From: Hirundichthys speculiger
Taxonomy: Eukaryota > Chordata > Actinopteri > Beloniformes > Exocoetidae
Direction: 5' to 3'
DNA length: 64,000 nt
NCBI GenBank assembly: GCA_018398805.1
Contig: JAGFBZ010000693.1
Location: 1,240,001 to 1,304,000, forward strand
Positions 25,431 to 38,100 of the stretch are shown here, one piece after another. Each line of letters begins with the position of its first letter. The stretch's first letter is position 1. The notes below the pieces were generated by a model. The model saw nothing but the letters and a program-made list of their open reading frames with translations. It did not search any database and was not told the origin of the DNA. The position numbers were made by a program, and so were the translations under genes.

Positions 25431-25869
25431 TGTCGTCAACAGACACCGGCCGGTAAACTGCAGGGCACGCCCCTTCCTCTCTTCCTCCCACATTACTTGG
25501 ATTAGAAAAAAAGGGTGATTGACACAGTTAAAACAGCCAATCATATGCTGCCTCGCCGTGGACGCGTGCCAATGTGTAATGTTTATGTATGCCGGGGACC
25601 AATAGGATCGCTGTGTGGGGGGCGTGGCATTGGTTTGGAGGAAAGAGGCAAAACAATCTTTTATCCTCCTAACCGGGCGGCTTTTTGGATATCCTGGGTT
25701 TGCGATGGTGGAAAACTTCACATGTAGACTAGTATAGAAGTATAGACACAAACAGCTCCTATCAACTCGCGACAATCCTGATAAATGTGTCAAACTCCAG
25801 CAATTTGCACTAAATTTATAGAAAGCCGTTTTTTTTTCTTCCTTTAGTCTCTTTTCGCCCTTTCTGATC
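25431..25869 (+). promoter_or_regulatory. znf704: Probable znf704 core promoter and 5' UTR
   Basis: CCAAT boxes are at 25537-25541, 25569-25573 and 25599-25603, with an inverted copy (ATTGG) at 25629-25633. A GC/CACCC-type box, ggggggcgtggc, is at 25617-25628. I see no TATA box near a plausible start. A transcription start between about 25660 and 25750 would give a 5' UTR of 120-210 bases. CCAAT boxes bind NF-Y; the role here is inferred from position. Confidence 0.6.
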
Positions 25870-26124
25870 ATGGAGCCCAAATATATTTTGGACAAGTCGT
25901 CGGTCGGGACAAGGGTCGGTGGTGTGGATGTTAAGTACCGGTCAGGCCGCTCGGTTCTCCGCGACACCAAGGTCCCCGTGGTGGAGGCATACACACATGG
26001 GTCCGTCCTTTACAAATTCACCATGGACGGCAGCTCAGCGACGGAGTTTAAAACCGAGCGAACCTCCTCCTCCAAGGCGAACGGGCTATCTGCGAGCGGT
26101 CCAATATTACAGGACGTAGAAAAA
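25870..26124 (+). CDS. znf704: znf704 coding exon 1
   Basis: Eighty-five codons start at an ATG in strong context (A at -3, G at +4). The product is basic and Ser-rich (KSSVGTRVGG, TERTSSSKANGLSASG). The donor is gaaaaa|gtaagt and the end phase is 0. No known fold is visible in this exon beyond the conserved N-terminal motif. Confidence 0.82.
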
Positions 26125-29100
26125 GTAAGTGTTATTCAGACGTATCAAGTGCGCGCGCTCGGCTCTATTAGCCGTCAAAAATAACCTGTGCACTCGAGTA
26201 AATACACAGATAATATCAAACAGGCTTCGCCTGTCATGACGCTGTAAGCTTTTGACAGTTTACACGCACACATTTGGCAGTAAACGTTTTAACAGTTTGG
26301 ACTGTGATGCTCGCACACGACTCTACTATCGCTCTGGGCCTATATACTATTAAATTATATCGTTTATTGGATAATGTTTATAAAACTGACTTTTTAAAAG
26401 CATTAATAATTCAACCAACTGTCGTTAAGCTTAGCATTAAGTATTGACATCGTATAACAACCGCTTTAAATGGCGGCTCATTCTGTGCAAAGTTTACAGA
26501 AAAGGGGGGCAGGGACGCCAAACTAGCAGCCTAACCCCCTCCCCCATGACTTCAGGGTGGAGCTACAACGTGGGCTTCCTGGCTTAACAGCAAGGCCTGT
26601 AATATAAATGTGATATAGGGTTATGGTTTGTTTCAGCTTTTTGCTCGTATCGTGCTTTGACGCATGTGTTCTAGAAAGTTATTGTTTTAAGAATCTGTCG
26701 CGTGTTCGTCCTCCCATGTGTAGCCAGTAATGGAATCAGGTCTTAATTTTATTTTATCTATTTATGTCATTATTATCATTATTATTATTATTATTTCCCT
26801 TGTTGCTTTCAATATGCATAGATGGAGAATCACCAAACACTTTTAATTTGTACTAGTGTGTTACTTTGGTCAAAGTATGAGCAGTGAATGCTATTATTTT
26901 CCTTTTTTTTTTTCTTTTTGACATTACTGGTTCTCAACCTGGGGGAGGATCCTGTTAGGGCATAGAGCCACTGTAAGTGGGGGTGGGGAAGAGACATGGA
27001 TGATCAGGAGGAAAAAATATGGAAATAAATATTCAATTAAACTTAGTTATATGATTTATTGATTTATGTAGTTATCTTGGATAACTCCAGCGACCTTTGA
27101 TTTTCTGGTAATGGGTTAGGGTTTGTGCATATCATATTATGGATAAACTTCACACACACACACATACATACATTATAAATGTATATATATATATATAATG
27201 TGTGTGTGTGTATCTTCTAAAGGTCTGAGGGGGAAGGCACACCAAAGTTTCAGAACCACTGTTTTTGTAAACATGGTAGTTTGGCATAAACCTAAGTATA
27301 ACTGTGGGTTTTGTGAATGAACACAACACTTTTGATCATAGTATTTTGATAATTTTGCAAAGAGAATATTCTCTGATTTCATTCCAGGATGCAAAAATGT
27401 CTGCTCTTCTTTGTCATACGGAACAGTAACTAAGCAGTGTCTAACTTTTGGACTGATGATTTATTTTGATAGTATCGCTTTATTACTGTATAGTTGAGAT
27501 AAACGTGAAACTGGGACAGAAACGTACAGCTACAGTATTTTAAAGTCATATTTCTTTTCCTCTGGTTGGTGTATAGTGGTTCACACTGAGTTGAATAGAC
27601 AAAAACCTTTCTGTGCTGAATTAAGTCTAAAAAGTACTAGAAATCTATTATTTCTCATGTTTATTTACACATAATTGGCCTTGCAATAATAAACTAACCT
27701 TAGTGGATTTTTGGTTCATTTTCTAGTCTGGCGCTGGGGACCAAAAAGACACTGGTCTCACTGGGATACTCAAGAGGGCCAGTCCAACTCCCTGTTCAGG
27801 CGTAAATGGGCAGTTGCCAGGCAGCTACATGCATTTGGACATCAGAAACCCAGGGAACCAGGCAGAGCTGGCAGGCAACTTCTGGACAGCACAAGGAAAG
27901 AATGTATCACAGGCAGAGAAACAACCCCTCCCTTCCTCCCACATCCCTGTACCCAGAAACAGGTATGGACAGCCCAGTGATATTTATAATCATAAACTCC
28001 AGAAATATCTTTGTTTTTGGTTTGTTCCTTGAATGTTGTAAACTGCTTGCAGGAACATCCCCTGCAAGCAAAATACCAATTTGATATGTTACAGACTTTG
28101 GGTTTGCATCTAAATATAAGCTTTGTGCATTCATGTAAGCAGCCCATAGAATTATTTATTGCTAGACCTATTATCTGTTAAGCTCGGAGCTAATTTGGCA
28201 CTGAATTTGTCGTCATAAATGTAATTAGTGTCAATAGTTTTCATGCTTAACTCTGACTTCTGTTCCTTTAAATCTAAGCCAGAAGTAGACTTCACCTTCT
28301 TACAGTGCTATTGGGTATTAATGGTGTGTGGGTGTTCTGGTTACCTGACTGCATGTCTGGTCTTCCATCCTGAATATTTTTGAAATGCTATCCTTTAAAA
28401 GAGAGTGTGCGTTGAGGGCTGGGATTGCTCAATCACTTGACTGAAGTAAAAGGAGGGTGATGGAATATGTTTGACTGATAATTCAGTTTTTACTAGTCAG
28501 ATGCCTCATTGTAAGACTGTTTCAGAGCCTGATGCTGTCTCTGCTGACCCACCTTTGACAGATGAGGCTCGTTGATGTATATTATACTGACTGTATGTCA
28601 GGCAGATGAACTTTGATGGACCTCAGTGTGTTTTGTTTGCAGCACAGTTTTCTTTTGCTTTGGCTTTAACAAAAAATATTCCTGCACAGCTCCACGCATG
28701 GTTGTCCCAGGGTGAACTACATGTGCACACAGAGGTTTTCCCACTGCGCAAGCATAACATGCATACAGGGTTATACAAGCCCAGTGCACTGATAAGTGAT
28801 TATGTAATATTAACTGTAATGTAACTGGGAGAGGCTGGATGTGGGCCCTATAAACTAATAACTTCTTTGTATGTTGTTATTGGTTACTGTCTGTCAAGTC
28901 AATGCCTGTTTGTCAGATGGTGCTTAAACATGATTAGAATGCCTGGTGGCAGTACAGTACAGTGAAAAACTGAGCAGATTGTTTTTTTTAAATATCTGTG
29001 TGCTCATTTCTAAAGATGCGGGGGTGTTATAGTTTTCAGTATTGATATTTAAATTAAAAATTATTCATCTATTAAACAGGTTCCAACTGCACAGAGCAAT

Positions 29101-32100
29101 CTTGTGGGTGGGAGTTGCTTATAGTTTGGGGTTTTAAACACCACACTTCTTTACTTCCTTCTCTCAAGACAAGAATTTCACGTGCTGTTGGTCATGTATG
29201 TGTGAGTGAAAGTCTCTGGAGAGCACCCAGGACCCAGTGTGCTCTTAAATCAGAATGATCTTGCACCCACTTCTTGAAAACAACACCGTGCCTGTTAAAC
29301 AGAAGAAAACCACATTTTGGCCAAATTTGAAACATCTCCTTTTTTTGTCATGTTCATGGTTCAATATAATACAATAATTATTCAATACAATATCAATACC
29401 CCAGTGCCATACATTCTATGTGGATACTAGATAGCCTATAGAGGAGACTGCATAATTTATATTGCATTGTGGTCACATTAACAAGTTCTGTTTGTTGCTC
29501 CACTGATCTTTGAAATCTATTTCCTGCTCAGATTTGCTGTTGTTTTTGCACCTGGTGACAAGAAGGAGCTTTCCATTAGGAGGGGTTCGAGGTAGTTTTC
29601 CAAGGCCCGAATCATTGACGTGTGTCTCCATTACCAGGAATGGCCCTGCAGCAAGAATTTTCGGGAATCTTTACAGGGCCGAAACGCGTTCCTGTTGTGG
29701 ATTAGGTACTCGAAGCTACCCCAAAAAACTGCTGTGTGCGGGGGATGTGTTGACTTTGTGTGGATTGGATGTGCTGTGGGCTGGAGGCGTTGTTCAGCTG
29801 TTTCAGTGTCTTCTTTTACAAGTCATCTCTTTTCATTCATTGCTGTATAATGCAAACAGCTCCTTTTGATTTCTTGATTGCAGTTTGTCTTTCTTCTGCC
29901 TTTTTCCCTTTTGGCATTACCATTTTCTTCTTCTTTTACTTATTGACTGTTTCAAAACAGTTAAATTGGTACACTACTGCCACCAGGTGGTATGGAGTGG
30001 TAGTATCAACTGATTTAGCAAACTATCATGTCTGTCACTGTAAAAGGGGAGACTTCAGCTGAAAGGACCGAGGTGGAGGTCCTAACCCAATTACAATTCC
30101 AGCCTCCTAGATCTTATCCTGGACGGCCACTAATGGAAATGGAGCTTAATTTTGCCTTTCTGGAAGCTACAAATGCACACATATAGTGAGAATACCCTCA
30201 CAGCATCTGATTGTGATACATTAATTTGTTTGGTCTGCAAAACATCCGAAAAAAAAGGGGAAAAAAAAACTTATAATAGTTTGCTAATGTGCAAGATAGT
30301 GTATTCTAAAAGATTTTTGTAGTACACCCAAAAAGCAAAATCTGAAAAATGTAGACATTGTGATAAGTCAGTCTGCTGGACAAGCAGGGACTAATACATG
30401 CTCAAAACCTTTGGTTGATTACTAATGGGCAAACCAAACTAAAAGATTAAAAGAAAAAAAAATCTCACACAATTTTTTCACTGCTATATGATTTAAATCA
30501 TTTCAGTTCTTTTGTAAAAGTATTTTCATTAGGCAATAGTACTGATATTGCTTTCTAGATATTTTTGGACCTCACTTCAACTCTGTCTTTCCACAAAACA
30601 TTTATTTTCCAATTGCTCCCCACCAGCTTGGTTAATATCATCACTGGGTTACAGCATCAAATATGCATAAATAGACCTCAGCAATGAAGATTTTGCTCAG
30701 CTCACTGCTTGTTTTATATTTACAACATTCTGTATTGCTTTTTGTTTCTTGTGTACAACTAAGTACTTTTGTACCTTTTTTTTTGGTAGTTTTCAAATGC
30801 TGCAAAGTAGGTCACCATCCCTTAGACAAGTCTGGGCAAAGATCTTGCTGGAAGAAAGCTGAAAAACCAATACACCTACTCACACATGGATATTAATTTC
30901 AACAGTAAAACCTACCAAAGTTATTTAAACACTGCCACCCATTTTGTCAACCGTGCCTGTATGTATGTATGTATGTATGTATGTATGTATGTATGTATGT
31001 ATGTATGTATGTATGTATGTATGTATGTATGTATGTATGTATGTATGTATGTATGTATGTATGTATGTATGTATGTATGTCCCACTGTCTCTTCTCATTC
31101 TGTGCTGTGTCTGATTGTCTTTGTCTTTTTCACCCACACCCTAAAGCGGAGAACGTTAGACCTGTCAATACTCATCAGCGTAGGATTCTGTTTGCTGATA
31201 ACTGAACAAAGACTAGTAAAAAAGAACAAAAAAAAGAGAGGTCTGATGAAATGAAGAAAGGAGGGGGCATTTTGTTTAGATGTGAAAAGCTTTTCTCTCT
31301 TATCTGTCCTTGGTCAGGTACACTGTCACCACAGTTGGCTAACATGAATGGAAAACACTGAGTCAGCATAAGCAAGACACCAAAGCAACCAACTGTGAGG
31401 GGGGAAGGGGGACGGCTCTGCTTTTAACATAATTACTAACCAGCTTTTGACTCAGTTTGCACAAGGGTTGCTAGTAGTGTTTAGACCAAGTAAGTAGGCA
31501 GGATGGAGTGAAGTCAAACCCCCTCCCGCTCACTTAACCACCAATCCTCTTCTCCCAAAGGAGACTTTACAGCTGGTTGTTGAAGGTCAGAGTCAGATGA
31601 ATAACTACCCACCCCCTCTCTAGTATGAGGATGTTTAATCCACATCCAGACTGCTGACATTACCTCCTGAGTAAAAAAACAAAAAAAAAAAACAGCTCAT
31701 TGTTTTTTTAGGTGTTGTCTTTCATTTATATTTAAGTATTTGCACTGAATAAGCATTTAGCTCATCTGTATTATTAGTGGTTCAAAAATTTCTTGTGGGA
31801 TCGATCCCATATTTTCATATGTCCTTTTAGCCTCTTCCAGACAGCAAAAGGTTAAAGCTTTTGCACTGACAGGCAGAGGTGAAAGGTCGTCCCCAATGAA
31901 TGGAGTTATGTGGGAGGGGAGGGTCAGATCAGGACTGAAACAGGCATCTGGCACGTCTGGTAGGTCAACCTCAGAATCTAGGTCATGAGCTGCATTGACA
32001 ATTTATAACCGCAGAAGATAGCAGACAGCTCATCATTTAACACTGCAGCTTTATTATCTCCTGACTAAGAGGTGTATAGTAGATTGAAGAACTGGTACTT

Positions 32101-35100
32101 GTATTTTTTAAAAATGTAATCTGTAGTTTTGGGACTTTATCTCTGTCATTTATTTATCAGCACTTAATGAGAGATACTGGAAAATGCATCAGCTTAACAT
32201 TGAAATATGTGCTTTTTTTATGTGTGTTTTGTGTTGTTTTTGCTACCTTTTCTGGTTTGATTCCTCATGGGGATTGTTGTCTCTTATAGGGACTAAAGCC
32301 TAACCCCAAAGCGGAGCGGGTCATTTCTGGAGGTCCAGGTTAAGTTTAGGGCTAATGTGTAAACTGAGGTTAGGTTAAGGTTGGGGATAGGGTTTGCATT
32401 AGCCTGTAAACAAAGACTGAAGTCAATCCAATGTCCAAATAAGGACAGGTGTGTGTGTGTGTTTACAATGGGCTGTGCAATAGGCTAAGAAATTTTTTTT
32501 TTTTTTTTTTTGTAGAAGCACTTTGCCTCTACTTTGTTTTTATTTATCAGCACTTAACAACATCAAAATGTGTTTATCAAATTTTAGCTTGTCACTGCGT
32601 GTGACAAGTCAAATAAATCACCCTTTTTGACTAAAGTAATCATTTTCAGTGTTTTTGTGTTAGTTGGCACATGCCTTAAACACCCCCCTCAGGATAGTTT
32701 TAAAACTGAATAGCTAAATAAAATGTTTTTAAGTTATTGTGCAGTTCATAATCCAATTAGTCGATAAATCATTTCAATAATGAACAGATTAATCAATCAT
32801 AAAAATAGTTCCTTTTTGTAGCCCTAGATGCTGTGCTGCTTGAGGGATTTTCTTGGTTACCTTTTCATCTTTTTGCCATCCGTTGTGATGGGTAACCATA
32901 GCAATGAGAGGGGTTTTTTTTGCAAGCGGGTGCAGCTGATCAACATTTCAAGAAGCCAAATAATACCCAGACTGAGACTCCAAATCCCCAATGAGTTGAA
33001 GAGGAGACGCCGTGGGTGCAGAGCAGAAGCAAAGTGGAGAGAAAGACGACGTATAAACTAGCTCTTCCCTTCATCATAATAGGGAATGTGAGAACTCTCA
33101 TAAGTACGAGCTTTAAGCACTGACAAGGACAAATCTTGAGTTTTGGCAATGCGGTATTTTGTTTCATCAAGAGGCAGGTGCAGGAGCATATCCCCGACTT
33201 CAACAATTCTCTGCTGGGGGTTTGAGACGATAGGGACGACAAGATTTGAAGAGGAGCGGAAAAGGGCGATGGAATAGCAGTGCTTGTTAACAACAGATGG
33301 TGTAATCCAGGACATGCTACTGTAAAACATAGTTTCTGCAGCCTGGATATTGAACTGTTGACTGAGTTTCTGTCCATATCACCTACTAAGATCCCGCCAT
33401 CAGCTGGTGCAGACACTGCATGTGACATCAGCTCTGCTGTTGCTAAGCTACAGACATACAACCCAGTGCGTTTCTAGTTGTCACTGGTGAATCTTTAAAA
33501 GGACTTAAAGCTACTTCAACAACTAATTTCCTTTTGGGGATTAATAAAGTATTTTTAATTGAATTGAAAATCCTTTATCACTCTTTATTAACATTAATAG
33601 TTGTTTATATAAGTCCTATTTTTCTGCTTCAATGGAATTTAAAGATGTCAGAGTCAACAGTCAGTCTTTCTCCTCAGTCTGTCTGTCCCTCTACTCAAGT
33701 GGCCACTCATACCAACCAACAGCTGTTGTGTGTCATTTCCCCTCTGAGCTTTCATTGTATCCCCTCCACCAATTTTCTATCTTTTATTTTGCCCTTCCTT
33801 ACTGTCTTTGAACCAGTGAGATTCATGTTAGCAAAAAAAGGAAAAAAAAATCATGTGTGTGTGAAGCTCATGTTAACTTGTGGTTTTCCCCTTCTTTTCT
33901 CCTTTTTAAATATTGTTTGCTTGCTCTTTGTATTAGAAACAAATTGATTTTTGGCTGAAGTGTCAAATTATTTTCAATTTGCTCTGGCACTGGAAAATAA
34001 AATGGACTCACTGAGCCATGGATGGTCAACCTTCCCTTACAACAGTGCTTCTCAATTATTTTCTGTTCTAATTCTAATTCTAAGAAGTACTAGCAGATCT
34101 GTCAGGATCAAAAACCCATGCTGTCCCGATTCTAAGAACGTCAAGTTGAGCGACAAGCTGGGGGGCTGTATCGCCCTCAATATTGAGATGCACCGGCACC
34201 ACCCTTGGGAGTAGGGGCTACCCAGAAGACATTGCGTATTTTCGCCAAGACATCTTCAAAAAGGATTGCGGTAAAAAAAGCTAACTACGAATGCAAGTAT
34301 TTTCGTAGTTAATATATATATTTATATATTAGGGGTGCAACGGTACAGGTGGCTCATGGTCTGGTCCGTACCGCGGTTTTTGTGTCATGGTTTTGGTACG
34401 GATTCGGTACAGTTTCAGACCACCCGCTACCCTAAACCCGCGATAGCAAGATACCGAGTGCAACTCGCATGTCGGCGTGTAAAAGGAGTACGTCCAAATG
34501 GAATAAATGTCCATCCACCTGGTCACATGTGGACGTGCAAAACGGCTCTACCTCTCGATAACGCATCACTATATTACTTGCATATGTTTTTTTTCTCTTG
34601 AGGTCAGAGGATGACTGATCAGCAGTTGTGGTGGATGTGGGAATAGTCACGGCCAGACACGTCAGTCTGTACAGCTGTGGCATGATCTCATTCAGATGTC
34701 TGCTGTGGAGGAAACCAAGAAGATCTTTGTCTCTGGTGTCAAGCTGGAAAAGGTTGGATGCGGAATTTATTTCCGATATGTCTGAAACTGTTGGTGGTCG
34801 AGGAGGGACAGGAACATTAATTGTTCTTGAGCTTTAAATGCACATCTAATGATTCGTTCTGCAGTATTTTAAAAAGCACATCAGCTGCACCAAGATGCAC
34901 AACTGGTAACAACTGGATCTTATGCAGGTAAGATCCGGGTTTAGGGAGGTGGAAGATTGCGTTCTGGTAACGGTTAACTGTTTTCACTCCCTCGCTGGTG
35001 TATTCAACAGCAAAACCAAAATGCTCCCACACCGGTGATTAAATTTTTTTTTTCCCAATTTCTCCGCTACCGCTGGCCATGCCTGCTTGTTTTTTTTTTT

Positions 35101-38100
35101 TTTTTCTCTTCGTCTATGACCTGCAGCCATCCGGCCAAAGTGTGATAGGCTGGTCACCGTGAGTGAGCGGAGGCGAGTGCACACTGACATGCCTGTTGCC
35201 TAAAAGGCACGCACGCTCACGTGCAAGTCCAATGCAAATTTATTGGAACATAAATACCACGGTACATAAAAGCGTCCCCGTGTCCCGTGTGCCGTGCAGG
35301 TCGTACCGAACCGTACCGCATTTTACCGAGTACCGTTGCATCCCTAATAAATATATATGTATATTTGTTGTTGTCGTCGTTTTCTTAACAGCAGCCTGGA
35401 CGTAGCTTTGGTGTAAGGCCGCCCCCCCCACAGTCTGAAGACGTAACTGCACTCAAGGGGTGTCTCATTTCTAAGTCAGAAGATAGCCCTTACACTTATT
35501 TTCGAGCGTCAAGATTGAGGGTCAAAGATTGAGGGTTAAGGGAGAAATTGGAATTGGCCCATAGAGTGCCAATGTTAGAAAAAATTCACAGAAAACCAAG
35601 TACTTTGTGCAGGAGAATGCAAAAACATGTTTACCTCTTCTTTTTTTTCCCTTTGATCCTCTGGTGATGGCTAGGATTATAATCAACCATTAATAACATG
35701 GGTTCCCTGGTTTCTTCATTTTCCTTAAAACATGACTGATAAATTAAGAGGTATCTGTATTCATGGCTTGTTTTTTCATTATTTAATCTTAAGTAGTTGT
35801 TCAATATGACACCAAAGAGTCATCAATAAAGACCAAGCAAGAGGGGATGTGCTTTAGCAGTAGGCATATTAAATATTTGGTATGGACATGTAAACTCTTT
35901 CTTTGGTGGAAGAAAAAAGCTTCACTAACCTTGGCAAGAGTACTCCTGAGGAGGTTGGACTGTCATGGTTAAAGTCTGCTATCAAGGGACGCCTTCTTGA
36001 AATGTATCCCAGATGGGTTTACCACAAGATGCAAACCACTGTTAACACTGAAGAACAGAAAAGCTAGAAGACATTGAAGAAAGTCTGAGTAGTTTTTAAA
36101 ACAAGATTCTTTTTCAAAATGAAACCAAGATTAAGTTTAACCAAAATGTTGAAAGAGAGGATAGGTTAAGTTCTCGGGACACAAAATGTGCACACCACAT
36201 AATTTGTCAAACATGGTAGGATCAGCATGAGGCATGAAGATTTGACTGATCTGACTGTCTATCGAACATTTCCTACACTTGAGGCTCAGAATCAGTCAAA
36301 TGCTATGAAACTGATGGGAGTGCTTGGCAGTTAATTGAAAATTAATCAGAGCTAACACTTAGAATATATAGCCGCTGTGTGCTCATGTGTACCACTTAAA
36401 AGCACAAAGATATACGTATGTATACACTTTGTATATCCCAATTTCATAGTTGAGTATATTTACAGCAACAGATTGTCAGTGATTTGTGGGGGCAATCATG
36501 ACAATAAAGCTAAAATAGTCATTCAATAACTGTGATACAGGTGCAATGTTCAATTAAAGCGGCAAGCAGCATTGATTGAGCCCTCGCACCCATCACCACC
36601 ACCCCCAGGTGTCCACAGCCTTCCCACGCCAGTCAGGAGTAAAGACAATACACAAGTAATTCTATTTGGCAATAAAGTGGAAAGGATCAAAGTTGCTGCC
36701 CAACTTGAATCCAGTGGTGTGAAGACAAAAACAGGTTAGAGATCTATTTAAGAGCTTTTTTTTAAGCATCAAGGCTGTAATTAAAACAGCTTTTTATCAC
36801 TTCAAATAAGTATGAAGAGTCAGAGATCTGATGTCCAGAGCAGATTTACGGAAGTTCATCCAGCCTTCATCTCCAGCAGACATGACTACTGTACCACTCT
36901 TTTGTTTGATGAGACAGCTTCAGGTCATTCAGAATGCTGCCGCCATAGTTCAAGAACCAGGAAACCTAAGCACATTGTTGCTGTTCTGAAATTCTGACAT
37001 TGGTTACCAATTAGCTGCAGAATAGACTTTAGATGATCATCTCCTCTCAGGGACCAATGTGTGATTTTTGAATGAGTTTTTCATATTTTTGTGTGGCCAA
37101 ACCCCCCACTTCCTGTTTCACAGTGAATAACGCATGTGCTGTTGGGTGTCACATCTACAAAACTGTATATGGTGCATAAGGACATTGGAGTATATTCTGT
37201 GCAAATCTCAGGCTGATTTGATGAAGCACTTACAGAATTCACTACGTAATATAACCAAAAATCATGTTCCTTTGACCAGGAGGTGGAGCTATGGAGTTCA
37301 TTCAAGATGGTCATATACACATGTTCAGAGTGGAAGCCTCCTCAAACAAGAATTTCAGGGTAGTTTGGACAACTCATGTGCAATTTAGAACAACCTTTTT
37401 TGATCATAGTGAGACATCAATATTTTCTGCACTCTCACAGTGACATCCTTTGATAGAAAGCTAGTGCATAATATGACATTCTTCGCTGCAAACAGGTGTC
37501 AATACAATTGCTACTGAATATTACCATGTAGATGTGTTTAGGTACGGACGATTTTGGACCAGATATATCAATCTATGGCTGCGTTACAACAAAAGGCCTC
37601 ATATATGTTATGATTGCCACTGTAACTCTCAGCTGTAACAGCAACACCTTGTATAGTGATTAAATAAAATCACTACAATTTAAGCATTCACTGAAAATTC
37701 TGAAAAAGAAAATCACAAATCATGCTGTCATATACAGCTATATTTTTCTGTGAGATAGAGCATGGATCCAGGAGACTTTTTTGTAGCCCATAAGCTGATA
37801 CATCAGTCACACAAGTTTCATTCATGTAATTGAAAGAGTATGATGGGGTTCATCAATAAACTTGAAGCAGGTGACACTATTGAGCCCGTTTTTGTATGCA
37901 CACCTGATGTGTATGCAAATTTTAGAAGGTTTACAGGCATATTAAAGGCCCAAAAAAGTAATTAATTTTGGAGAATAATAATAAAAGTTTGAAATACAAT
38001 TGGTTCCTTTCACCCTCTGTGCTCGGGCCCTAAATAATTGTGATACTTATTTGAGGTCATATTGCCCAGCCCTAACTAAACCTACAGCTTTAGTTAAAAA

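Noticed and set aside
25248..25994. A 248-codon open frame on the minus strand over the znf704 promoter and exon 1
   Set aside because: It is antisense to a well-supported exon, has no recognisable domain, and its length is explained by GC-rich sequence and chance.
30886..31254. Open frames of repeated Met-Tyr-Val-Cys and Thr-Tyr-Ile-His
   Set aside because: Direct translation of the TGTA array; not a repeat protein.
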